The notes under the pieces are model-generated. The model was not told the DNA's origin, searched no databases, and saw only the letters and a list, made by a program, of their open reading frames with translations. Both the position numbers and the translations under genes were made by a program. DNA of 64,000 nt from Macrocystis pyrifera. Lineage: Eukaryota > Sar > Phaeophyceae > Laminariales > Laminariaceae. Shown one piece after another: positions 11,181 through 21,384 of the stretch (its first letter is position 1; each line of letters starts with the position of its first letter). Where the stretch lies: the NCBI GenBank assembly GCA_031763025.1, contig JASSKH010000011.1, forward strand, positions 558,001 to 622,000, given 5' to 3'.

Positions 11181-11665
11181 TCGTGCGCGTGCGTGTAGTC
11201 AGAACACAGTACCGCGGGCGAGCCCGGCGCCGCCGCGGGTGTCAGCGGGTGCTAGCAGGCAGAGCGGGTGTTGCAAGGAGCGCCTTCGCCGTTTGCATGG
11301 CTAGGCGTCGCGTGTGTCTCGAGACACGCAGGAAGCACAAATGGTATCTGTCTGGCCTCCTTGTGAGGCTCCGCTTGCACCATATACGAAATATAAGGGT
11401 CGTTTTGATATGCGAAATAGTATTCAAGCGGTGCTTATTTATGCGACCAAACTAAACGTCAAAGAGACTTCAATGCAGTTTGAGCACCAACTTTGTCGAA
11501 GTGGCGAAGCAGGGCCACGGTGAGCACCGGGCTTGACGCGAGGCGGGCGACGACGCTCACTGTGGCAGAGAGGGAGGAAAACTTTATCCGGACCCAATCG
11601 GTAATGAGGTGGTCGCGAGACGGGCGGGCGGCGTACAAGGCTATGAGGGAAGCTCTGCTGTTCGT
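11181..11665 (+). repeat. Dispersed repeat R2, copy 1, with small conserved ORF
   Basis: About 480 bp resembling the inverse of 46055-46545. The reading frame 11493-11681 encodes STGL-x-ARRAT, then TLTVAEREENF, RTQSV and REALLF, a pattern shared with the frame 46028-46231 on the opposite strand. Another frame (about 11385-11523) shares QFEHQLCRSGEAGPR-like residues with the 46-kb copy. Function not recognised; it could be the remnant of an element-encoded protein. Confidence 0.65.
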
Positions 11666-12259
11666 TTTTTTTTCTTTTTGACCGGTGGAACGGGCAAGCG
11701 GTAAACGCAACTCGTGAGTCACGTTTAAAAAAATCAACTCAGGGGACGATAAGTAACTATCCCCTTGTACCCGCGTCGTCCAACCCCATATAAACATACA
11801 AACCGTTGGATACTCCGGTCAGCAAGTCAGGCGATCTTACGTACCGAACACATGCCAAGGCTGAGACTGACGCGGCCACGAACCGCGGCTAAGCAAGATA
11901 CGAAAGCAAAATCGCTCGCAGTAGCCTTTGTCCTTTTGTGGTCTAGTCTAAAGCGCTAGATTCGAGCAGCTACCTCGGCACGAGCAGCGAGAAGCCTAAC
12001 AATAACAACACACCAGTCCAGGTTGAAGCATGCCTTCAAAAAAGAGGTGGGTGCAGATGTGCAGATGGTGTAGACTGCTGTAGACCGACCTACCGTTGTA
12101 TCTATCGCTGTCGCTCGTGACCCTTGACCAGAGGGTTTGGCTGTTGATTCACAGCAGTTTTTTTCCTTGTGTCGAATGTGTCCCTGTTTGGTTGGTCGGA
12201 ACTGTACGCCAGCTGTGAGTTCAACCGATCGGTCGATACTCAACTTTCTGCACACCCCG

Positions 12260-12510
12260 GACAGCTCATGAGCTAGCTAATCTATTGTGCATAGCTCACG
12301 CTTCAAAAACATGTGCAGATGAGCTACCGCCTATAGCTCAAGCCGGGGGAAACATGTGTAGCTCATGTAGCTCCTATAGCTCATCTCGGGCGCAGATGAG
12401 CTACTGTAACTCATGTAGCTCCTACAGCTCAGCCTGGGAAAATGCTATCTTCTGTAGCTCAAGCCTTCAAAACATGTGCAGATGAACTACCACTTATAGC
12501 TCAAGCCTTC
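12260..12510. repeat. TAGCTC-rich degenerate tandem repeat
   Basis: Irregular units built from CATGTGCAGATGAGCTACC, TATAGCTCAAGCC and CATGTAGCTCCTA abut the 5' limit of the helicase/protease relic. Confidence 0.7.
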
Positions 12511-14349
12511 CAAACATCGACGCCGCCGACAGAGCTGGGCTAAAGCTGGACGGGCTCCCTCGAGGTGTCATCGGCTGCTGTCCGGTTTACAGGAAGTTCT
12601 CCATCGTTGGTAAAGGCAAGCGGAAATTCACCATCAACAGAATGCAGGTGCCTCTGTTTCTTGGTATTCTTTCCTCAGTCTATCGAGCACAAGGCGAAAC
12701 CATCCCTAAACTTGTGCTCGACATTCGTAAGCCAGTAGACGGCTATATGGACAGCGCGGCTGTCTACGTCGCTCTGTCCCGAGCGACCAATTCCAGCAAG
12801 CTCTTCTTGCTGTCGCCGGTTACTCTCGACGATCTGACCCATCCACAGGACGACGATGTAGCGGCTTTGATCGACTACCTCGAACGCCTCGACAAGGCTA
12901 CACTATTAATAGCCTTGTTCTTGGATATCCCTCTACATTCCGACCGGCCACGACAAGTCCTCCGGCTAGTTATACATCCCACACCAACGACGGACAAACA
13001 GACACTGGCTCCATCCGCCCTTCACCTTTTCTGCCGCCCAATGAGAACAAAAATTAATTGCTTCTTCAACGCCGATATGGCCTCCGCCATAGCTGCTTGG
13101 GAAGACACCCTCTCTCCAGCCCAACCATGGCAACACCAGCTGGAGCCATCTTCTTCTCCACTCTTGCGGCTGTGCGTGCCTGCATGTTCGACGGCAAGCC
13201 TCTCCAACGCACACCCTCTTGGTAAGTTCTTGCTTGTTATGTTATCCACATCTCGTCGTAATAATACCCCCAATACTTACCGGCGCCCGCAAGTACCCAT
13301 ATACTTCGAAGTATACATAAATACTACGTTGTGCTTTCATGTGTCTTCTAAACGTATTGTATCATTTCGTTCGGTATGCGTCGCATTCTTTGGCGGAATG
13401 CAGGATTCTTTGGCTCAAGCACGTGGCAAATCCTTGGTAGTAGCGGCCTACCGGGCGCAGGATCCGTAATGGGAACGCCAGGCTCCATATACGAAGCGAT
13501 CACCCTTCGACCTGATGATCAACTCCACTCCAACAGCGGGTGGCCAGGTGACGCCGTGGAACGGCACGCTCGTATCATGTACACTCGGACGGCTCTCGGA
13601 TTCAACTGGCACTACACTACCGATTGCCATATCGAAGACCATGGCCATATCGAGATAACCGCATCCCCATGTGCACGATGGCGAGATACCGCACCAGTCT
13701 TGATTCCGCACGGACCGCCCCAGTCACTCCAGGATGCAGTCAATGCCTTGTTCCTAACCGGAGCCGCCTCCGACTTCTCATTTCCTGGACCTGCTCCGTG
13801 CCCCCCCTGCGACGAGAGCTGCGCCCGGCACATCAGCACATCCAAATGGTCGATTCTTCCTTGGAGGGCGGACAACGCCCCAGATCGCGTTTGCTTCGCG
13901 TCTGCACGTGTAGACATCTACGAGGACGCCGGAGAGCCGCCAGCACCGTCACCCATTTTGATGATAGGCGTTGAGTACTCGTAGCTGTCATCTACTCCAT
14001 TCCGAACCATTTCGTGACCCAGTTGCGTTCGAGAGGGCGGTGGTTGAAGTACGATTGCATACTCGGGGGGAGTACCACGTCTTGCGACGATTTCGACTAT
14101 GACTGGTATCATGGTTTCCAGCATATGTATGACTACCTTCGAAAGTCTATGACCTTTCCTGTTCCCCAGGCACAAACGACACCATACTGTAGTGCTAGCT
14201 ACCATGAGCGCGCAAGCCAAGAACGCGCGAAGATAGTCGAGGCGACTAGACAAGGACCCATCATGCCTCCGCCTTACCGAAGTCCTGGCCACTACGAGGG
14301 GAGCGCAGCTGTGCCTTGCCGACTCGACTCCTACGTACCGCCGCCTTGA
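12486..14349 (+). pseudogene. PIF1-type helicase C-terminus joined to USP-like cysteine protease (element-encoded relic)
   Basis: The frame opens after a stop at 12483. Residues read directly include YRAQGETI and VYVALSRAT, the C-terminal motifs of PIF1/Helitron-type helicases (motif VI-like). The protease part follows: a Cys box NCFFNADMASAI (Cys codon 13059-13061), SLQDAVNALF, a CPPC pair, then VAVIYSIPNHFVTQLR with His codon 14008-14010 and GRWLKYDCILGG with Asp codon 14053-14055. This is the Cys...His...Asp order of ubiquitin-specific proteases. The coding changes frame at least three times (near 13050, near 13120, near 13979). A possible intron runs from GTAAGT at 13223 to an AG near 13403. 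The helicase N-terminus is missing. Likely from a large transposon; a host gene with sequencing errors is less likely. Confidence 0.7.
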
Positions 14350-14939
14350 GCGTCTCACGTATTCTTCACATGTGTGTTGAAACGTTCTGATTTTTGATGT
14401 GATATTGTTTCTCGATTAGGACTGCCTGCCTTCTTGTTTCCCTCTTTTTGCTAGAAAGTATTTTGTAGAAATGTTGCACGGCACGTCCAGCCTTTCGAGT
14501 TCTGCGCGGCTACATTTATATTAACTATTCGGTCGACAGAGTGTTGTTTACGGGGTGCATGTACGTGACGATCATCGGTGAAAAGTCTACCTGTATGCCT
14601 TTTGTCATCTTTGACTTCACGGCAGCGTTTTAGTTGGTGTGGGTGTGTTCGCGACACGTCGAGGTCATCGCAATCTGCGCGATGCGACTGTGACGTTTTG
14701 TTTATGTTTTTTTCTTCAAAATAGCGGCAACAGCAGCATCTGCAAACAAGTAATATTCTACGTGGCAAATATCGACGTCGCGAGAGAATTGTCATACCGC
14801 CGGCCAACCTTTTGTTACATGGTAAAACCCTAGGGAACAGCGGGGCAACCCTTGCCCTGCCCTACAATTTACATTACTGGGATATCGCCTATTTGTGCCG
14901 GTGTTACTGTGTGCATGTTCCACAAGTGGGACACTTGTG

Positions 14940-15249
14940 GTCTCTAAAACGGATTCAGGAAAAGTGTCCGTCTGTCCGCATGAGGGTACCTCGATGGTCG
15001 CCTACGAGTACGAACAGATTTCTTTCGAATAGGCTACGCCATGCCGCACGCATCAGGACGAAGCTCTCACGAAGGCGATCGTCATGGTCCACACCACACC
15101 TCATTGGGTGCCCTGTGTGTGGAGTTATCAGAGTTGACTTCTACCATCCCGAACGAGGTGACGGGACGAGTAGATGTACTTATACGGAAGCACAGTATGC
15201 TACTCTTCGAGCTAAGAAACCTACGTATTTTGGATGCAATCAAATGTAA
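14940..15249 (+). other. Possible coding relic, unrecognised
   Basis: The frame ending at 15249 carries CPVCGVIRVDFYHPERG followed by SRCTYTEAQY and TYFGCNQ, a Cys-rich pattern that might bind zinc. A second frame over 15000-15120 (MVAYEYEQISFE, then DEALTKAIVMVHTTPHWVPC) also looks coding, which suggests a frameshifted relic of one protein. A 20-base piece (TACTCTTCGAGCTAAGA) is duplicated just downstream at 15270. No family recognised. Confidence 0.3.
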
Positions 15250-15256
15250 TTTCTAG

Positions 15257-16690
15257 CAACACAGAAAGCTACTCTTCGAGCTAAGATACTTATATGCGAA
15301 CACCCCCCCACAATCGAGCAGCGTGGTGAATGGTAAATGTTCTCTTCTCGATACATATCATTAACTTGTGAGAAATAGCTTGGAGTAAGCTCGTATCGAC
15401 CTCCTGTGAAGGATATTACCGTAGGTATGCGTGATGGCAGAAATATAGCGAAACTGAAAAAAATAAGCAAGGTAACGGTTTCTACCAAGGGGAAAGCGTA
15501 TCAATTTTGTCAGTAATATACAGCAATCAGTACATACATTGAGCCGTAACCCTAAGTAGTTCTGATTCCGATGAAAAAAACATCACATAGTGAAATTCGC
15601 AGACTATTTGAACTGCTACCCGCCTCTATTTTCCTTCAAATACATCAAACATAATACCAGGTGTCTGATTTCTTCACAGGAAAATACCGTTGTGATAAGA
15701 TCGGGTTGGGACACCGAGACTCCTTGCCAGGTCTGCCTATTGAGCAGATAGTCGTTGTTGCTCACGTGTGTTGATTGCTTAGAGGTAGAAGAAAATCAGC
15801 TACATTTTTTTAGAACACGAGGGAAAACTAAGATAAGGGCTCTCATTGCCTCTCATCGGGAAACCCCTGGCCTTCCATCTAAGATATGCCTCCCAAGTAC
15901 CACAAAATACGATCTCAATACCCGAACCCCTGTTGTTCCCGGCCTTTCCAAGTCTTTCAAAGCAGTACTATAACACTAGCCCACTCTGACGAGCTGCATG
16001 TGAAAAATCGTGAAAACTAACGTGTAAACGTGATCCCACCAACTAAAACATTAGTCGTACAGACGGCTCTTCAAAACCCATTCCCACACCTCTGAAAAGC
16101 GAAGCTACGAAGTCGATAAGAAATGCCAATGCCATACGCAAGGAGGTCTACTTGTAAGGGATAGGAAATAATACGTTAACAACGCCATCGTATTTCCACC
16201 ATGAAGGGGGAGGGTTGGGGTGAGAATGTGTCGTCAGAAACGCGAAAGGTAGGAACCAAAACGTTATGCAGTTTTGTGCCACAGTATGAGTAGCCAAGAC
16301 ATTCAGATCGCCCATGGCTGCCGAATGGTGGGGGATAGGCAGAACGAAGAAAAAAATAACACGGAATACGCCTAGAACGCCTTAACCCGGGCCAAAACTC
16401 ACCAAACGTGTTCTGTGCCACAAATGAGTGGCCCGATGACTCAGACGAGCGAGGGGGGTAGGCAGAACGAAATGTGCAAGAACCACCACAAATCCGGCCC
16501 CAAAAAGTCATAAAACGCCGAAGGAACACCGGGAGGAAAAACCCCGACCCGGAAGCTCGTAAACGTCAAAGGAAAAGTATGATTTTTTTTTCCCAAACCC
16601 AGAAAAACGGAAAACTATCGAGTGCAGCGGTGATGTGAATACCAGTAACATACGTCCGCGCCTCGAGATATATCTACAATACGCTGGACC
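15257..16690. other. Intergenic, nothing recognised
   Basis: AT-rich in part and with no convincing exon. The two segments at about 16240-16340 and 16360-16450 (CCAAAACG, TTTTGTGCCACAG, GGGGGTAGGCAGAACGAA) look like a degenerate tandem pair. Confidence 0.35.
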
Positions 16691-16706
16691 CCCAGTGCTA
16701 ACGTGT

Positions 16707-16815
16707 TATTACGGGGGTACATAGTTAACGGGACCAAATTTTGTTAGTAAAAATATCTAAATATATAGGTTTTTATGTACACCATAGGTCCTATTAACTA
16801 TGGACCCCCGTAATA
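16707..16815. mobile_element. 109-bp hairpin MITE
   Basis: 29-bp terminal inverted repeats (16707-16735 and 16787-16815) begin TATTACGGGGGTACATAGTT and differ at about three positions. A 51-bp AT-rich centre lies between them. It sits against the 3' end of the gypsy relic. Flanking GCTAA occurs on both sides (16697-16701 and 16816-16820), but the left one is not directly adjacent, so a target duplication is not established. Confidence 0.75.
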
Positions 16816-16822
16816 GCTAAGT

Positions 16823-19430
16823 TTATTTGTAGACCCCATTAAGCTCGTACAGCTCTCCCGTTGAAGTCGCGTAGCACGCCGGAGATAGAGAAAGCTTGAT
16901 CGGTCCCGTCTCATCTAAAAATCGAACCAAGAATACCCCAGCCGATGTTTTACTCGCGCTGATTTTTCCCAACCATCTCAGACAACCGCCACCGTTGTGG
17001 TAAAGACAAGCCTCGTTAGGAAGCACAGTAGCGCCGTGTTGGCGAAGCCAGTCGGCGTACGGTACGTAGCGACAGCCGGGTGCCAGAAAACGCTCGCCGT
17101 TACTGAGAGGAAGCTCCCGTTGTGCCGCACCAACTCGTATCCGGCTAAACAGGCGGTTGTTTTGACGGTGCGGTTCAGGGTAACGGCTCAGTAGCGCAGA
17201 ATGTCGTGGCTAGAGAGCTGAAGGTCAATCTCCCGTTCTCAGGAGGGGGCGAGAGAATCCCGACCAGCGCGTCTCGTAGATTGCCGCGATGACCCACACA
17301 CCACCAGACCACAAACCGATAGGTCTGTCCGGTGATCTTTTACACTTCGAGCGGTTGAAGAAGGGTCGAAACGTGTTCTTGGGACTTCTTGCATCAACCC
17401 CGCTGACAAATATTTCGGTATGTTGACACGGGCGTGGGGGTTGGCACATGGCTTGACGGACACGCGCCGGTGAGCATCGGCGCTGGGCATGTCGGAAGAG
17501 GAGGGGCCGACTGCGAGGACTTCGTAGGGACCTGTCCAGTTGAGCGAGAGTTTGGCCTTGAGGATGTTGACGTCCGTGTTAGTCTTCGCGCCCTGGTGGG
17601 TGATGGTAGCCGTGTTGTAGACCTACGCCTAGCCGCCAACGACGAACTTGGGGACCGGACGCAGTGCATCGGAGAGAGCGGAGTTGCGGTGGTTCACGTG
17701 TGTAACGATAAGGGCGTAGTGTGCGCGGACGATATCGTACGCGCGCTGCTGGCGGTCCGTCGCCAAGTCGCAGCAGGTGTGGTAGTCGCGGGCCAAACTC
17801 TGTTGGCCGGTGACCCCAGCGCGCTCATTATTCCTGAGAGAGAGGCGCGGGATCCGACCCGTGTGGACGTCTTTGGGAGACAAATCCATGGCGGCGAAGA
17901 CCGAGTTGCTATACACAAATTCGACGCGAGAGAGCTATTCATCCCAGTTGTTTTGGAGCTCTTTCACGACCATCTCCAGCATCTGGGCCATCGTGTGGTT
18001 TACAAGTTCCGCCGCACCGTTGCTGTTTGGGTGGTGGGAGCTGGTGGAAAGTTTCCAAACACCGAGAAGCTGACAGACGGTGTGCGAAATCTTTGAGCTA
18101 AACTGGAGGCCGTTGTCTGGGGGTACGCCGTGCGGGCATCCCCAGAGGGGAGCATACTGGTTGATGAGAACGTTCCCTCAGCGGTAAACTCGGCTGCTGT
18201 GACAGTGAATACGTCGGCTCGGTGGCTGAAACGATCAGTTTAGAGCAGGATGTAGGTGTTACCTCGAGGCGTGACTGGAGAAGATCGAAGTAATTTACGC
18301 CGACGGCGGTGCCGGGCCCTTCTGGCAGGGGCATCGAGATGACGGTCCGCCGGACTGTCAGCCGTGAGGTTTTCTGTGCTTGACACTTCAAGCAAATGCG
18401 TAGCCACCACTGGGTGCAAATACTCATACCGACCAACCAGTAGAAACGCCAGAGCATGCGCAGGGTGCGCGCGGCCCAGGTGACAGGAAGCCATGTAATG
18501 ACACGCCTACATGACCCAGGGGCGCATGAGCAGCGGCATATGAATGCGAAGAGGCTCGTCATTCAATATACAAGCGGTGCATCCCGCCAGATGCTGCAAG
18601 TCAGGCGCTGGGGGTCGAAATGGCTGTCTGCCAAAGAGGACGATGCCGTCGTCGGTGTGTAGCCGTCCTTTGTTAGCAAGCTCCTGGACCTCCGAGAAGA
18701 AAAGGCGCGCGTGAAGGAAAACGCGACATAAAGTCGATTGGCAAGGCCCTCGGCCGGCCAAGAAACTATGTAGCGCTTGGCGGCGTTGCACGCGGGCTCG
18801 GCCTGTTGCTCCCGAGTCCAATCGGCGTGCGATTAGTGCGCTACGAAATCACCGAATTTCAGTTCGGCAGCTGCGCCGAAGGCATCCAAGTCGGTCGTTG
18901 TAACGGACGGTACGCCGGTCGGCTGCGGAAGTCTTAAAGGGGGATTTCTCACAGGGTTGTTTCGATGGAGACTGTGGGACTCGCGGTGGGGTGATATCAC
19001 GCCGAACGGATGGTTGAGGGGCCCCACCGGGCCCGAAGCCATATTCGACAGGAGGCGGCGCAGGATCCAATAGCAGCTGCTGTTCTTCGGCGCGTCTGGG
19101 TGGAGAGGCGACCCGAAGTCGGCCAAACAATCGGAGGCGCCGGGTTGCCAGGCGGCGAAGGGACTGACACCACCGGATCAGTCGTTTCGGTGGTGTCTTC
19201 TCCCTTTGATGGGCTTGTCGCGAGAGGAGCGTGCTGGGTGACAACTGTTGCGGTACCGGGGGCTTCTGCAGTACCCTTGTCGCCCTCGGAGGGTACGGCA
19301 AACTCCGAAGCAAAGGTAGTGCGGTGTTGGCGGCAGGCGGATTCCCCCGCCGGCGAGGACGGCGATCGACGGATGTGACGGAAGCAGATACACGAGCGGC
19401 GAATCTCCCCGAAGGAGCAGAAGGCTCGTC
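16823..19430 (-). mobile_element. Ty3/gypsy retrotransposon relic (integrase region)
   Basis: Frames on the minus strand form a broken gypsy pol C-terminus. Upstream (18507-18821) is the linker before integrase with LANKGRLHTDDGIVL and LNDEPLRIHMPLLMRPWVM. Next (18098-18562) is the integrase zinc-finger region with YWLVGMSICTQWW and LKCQAQKTSR, then MPLPEGPGTAVGVNYFDLL. The core C-terminus (17629-17916) has DLATDRQQRAYDIV and RNSALSDALRPVPKF. A post-integrase frame at 17394-17490 continues, then 16823-17026 has WLGKISASKTSAGVFLVRFLD. Reading frame changes and stops are frequent; RT and RNase H were not recognised upstream and no LTR pair was identified. The long plus-strand frame 17434-18096 is its antisense shadow. 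Confidence 0.8.
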
Positions 19431-19452
19431 AATCCCTAAACGTGGCTCGTGT

Positions 19453-19503
19453 GTGTTGTTATTGTTGTTGTTGTTGTTGTTGGTGTTGCTGTTGGTGTTG
19501 CTG

Positions 19504-19555
<52 letters not shown>

Positions 19556-19566
19556 GCTGTTGTTGT
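19453..19566. repeat. (GTT)n microsatellite
   Basis: About 38 GTT units, interrupted by GTTGGT and GTTGCT variants in the first half and almost perfect in the second. Read on the minus strand it is AAC, the same unit as the tails of the RTE-like LINEs here, but no LINE body is attached. Confidence 0.9.
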
Positions 19567-20162
19567 CCTCACACTACAGTAGTTATGAGATCAAGGAGTC
19601 TGCGGTCACAAAAAGGTGCTGGGACGCTATTAATAGGAATGCCCGAAAAAACCATGAAAACCCATACTTGGTACCTCGGCTGGGCATCACGACCCACCTA
19701 AAAATAGACAGGACGAAGAAGGCGAACATAAAATGAACTCAATGTGCAAACTGTACTAACATGGCGTATATCTCCTCAACTACAGCATAAAGTTCCCCCC
19801 GTTCCCACAACTAACCAACTCGTGGCTACTGACCACCAAGTACAGCGGTTGCGCCTGGAGTGCTGCCTGCACCATACGAAACGCGCGGTAGTCATGAACA
19901 CAGAGAGGAACACGCCTGCTGTCTGGGGTGCTGTCTGAGTGATCATTCATAGACATGCAGCGAAAAAAAAACAAAAGGGGTCAAAAAGCACCATACAACA
20001 TATTATGAACGATCACCATGTCTTTCAGGACTGTCTGACGAAAGGTGCAGCACAGCTAGTAATATGATACCACGTCCCTGAGAATGGCGAGGTGTCATTC
20101 CCCATGAGGGGTATACAACTCGCCAACAATAGGAAGACCAGTGACGTAAATAACGGGTACAG
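19567..20162. other. Intergenic, nothing recognised
   Basis: No exon, RNA gene or shared repeat seen. Confidence 0.35.
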
Positions 20163-20515
20163 CCGGCGTCCCCGTTGTCTTAGTAGGTGGTGGGCGTGCC
20201 TACTAAGATCAATTTCGTGGGTTCAAGCCTCACCGAGTGCATACTCGTAAGGACTTTTTCTTGCATAAAATAATGATTATTAATAGCGGAAAGCGCGAAA
20301 GCGTGAGTTAGCTATTTCGATGAAAATCGACGAGCAGTGGGAATGTTGAACCCTATGCACCACAAAAAAAAAGGCACGTATCGGGGGGGAGAAAGGACGA
20401 CACCTGTGACCACGGCTTGTCCAGGAGAAGACCGCTGAGGGTAATACCTCCTACCTGGTACGAGTTAAGCTGGAAAGTGCAAGTGATGCTTGAAAAAATA
20501 AAAAAAAAAACAAAT
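20163..20515 (+). mobile_element. SINE copy 1 (tRNA-like head)
   Basis: Similar over about 300 bp to 51338-51640. The head has GTAGGTGG (box-A-like), a stretch GTGCCTACTAAGATCAATTT, and GGGTTCAAGCCTC (box-B-like). The body has the family blocks GGACTTTTTCTTGCATAAAA, GCGGAAAGCGCGA and CTGAGGGTAATACCTCCT, and the tail is A-rich. The T-stem does not pair well, so this is not a functional tRNA. The copy carries an extra CCTGGTA absent from the other copy. Confidence 0.75.
20452..20460. other. TACCTGGTA micro-insertion in SINE
   Basis: This copy reads CCTCCTACCTGGTACGAGTT while the second SINE copy (near 51575) reads CCTCCTGACGAGTT. Apart from one G, removing CCTGGTA restores the second copy. Confidence 0.7.
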
Positions 20516-21306
20516 AATACTTCTGCCTCGTCAAAACTAAACCAGAAAAAACGGTGACGGTTGCTCTCGTGATGGTGTGCGCGCCGGTCATGGGTCTCCG
20601 TGTGCCGTCTCCTGCTGTGGTTCTTTATGGCCGCCTCATCGCCTTAGCCCAATCGGCCCGCTCCTTCGTACGTGCTTTCGTTGCCACTCCCTTCCAGTCG
20701 GTTCCCCTTCTCCCCAATCCCGAAAACTAAATGCTTTTTTCACTTGTGGTTCTGATCTGAGAAGCCAAAATTCTCTCGCGCAGAGTGAGTTCAATCCGTC
20801 TCTTCCCCGCTCGTCGACGCTCTGTCTCCTTCCTCCTTCGTCGTCGAATCCAGCCTCATACCGGCGCAACAGACTGCACCGCCGTAGTTTGGCCTGTGAT
20901 GGTGTCTGCCTCCGCGTACGGACATCCCGATTGAGCATCGCTGCTCTGCTGTTGCCACCTGTAAACGACGCGCGAATCGTAGGTGTCCGTGCCTGACGCA
21001 CCACATACGATCCAACTCTACTGATACGAGTAAGCCTCGCGGCCGCACGCAGCAGCAAGAACGCGCCACTCCTTGAGGATGAGTTCGGCCCTACACCTGT
21101 CAGAAAGACCTACCCCATTCGCTACAAGCCTGATAGGGCATGCCTCGCAGCATGCCTTGCCGAGGCAGCGAGGGGAATGGAGCACCATGATGGTCCCTTA
21201 AAGGGGGCGACCTACGGTAATGTGCCTGGTTACACACTATCTTCGAATGAAAGAAAATATTTGTTCTCAATAAATCTTAGGAATAGTGTTGCCCATATTA
21301 TAACAT
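20516..21306. other. Upstream of tRNA gene, nothing recognised
   Basis: A pyrimidine-rich stretch with overlapping open frames on both strands (20577-21069) but no family resemblance and no exon signals. Not called as a gene. Confidence 0.35.
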
Positions 21307-21377
21307 GCACTATTGGTTCAGTGGTAGAATGTGTGATTGCCATTCACGCGACCCGAGTTCGATTCTCGGATATTGCA
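21307..21377 (+). tRNA. tRNA-Gly (anticodon GCC)
   Basis: A full cloverleaf can be drawn. The acceptor GCACTAT pairs with ATATTGC (one C-T mismatch), the D arm is GTTC-AGTGGTA-GAAT, the anticodon arm is TGTGA-TTGCCAT-TCACG with anticodon GCC, the variable loop is CGAC, the T arm is a perfect CCGAG-TTCGATT-CTCGG, and the discriminator is A. Box A (TGGTTCAGTGG) and box B (GAGTTCGATTC) are intact and no intron is present. Delivers glycine at GGC/GGU codons. A SINE origin is unlikely because a Pol III stop follows directly. Confidence 0.93.
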
Positions 21378-21384
21378 TTTTTTT
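21378..21384 (+). terminator. Pol III terminator (T7)
   Basis: Seven T residues start immediately after the discriminator base of the tRNA-Gly gene. Confidence 0.85.

Noticed and set aside
17434-18096. 220-codon plus-strand frame
   Set aside because: Antisense shadow of the gypsy integrase frames on the minus strand.
20577-21069. Overlapping open frames of about 140 codons on both strands
   Set aside because: No family match, no exon borders, and both strands are open because of skewed composition.
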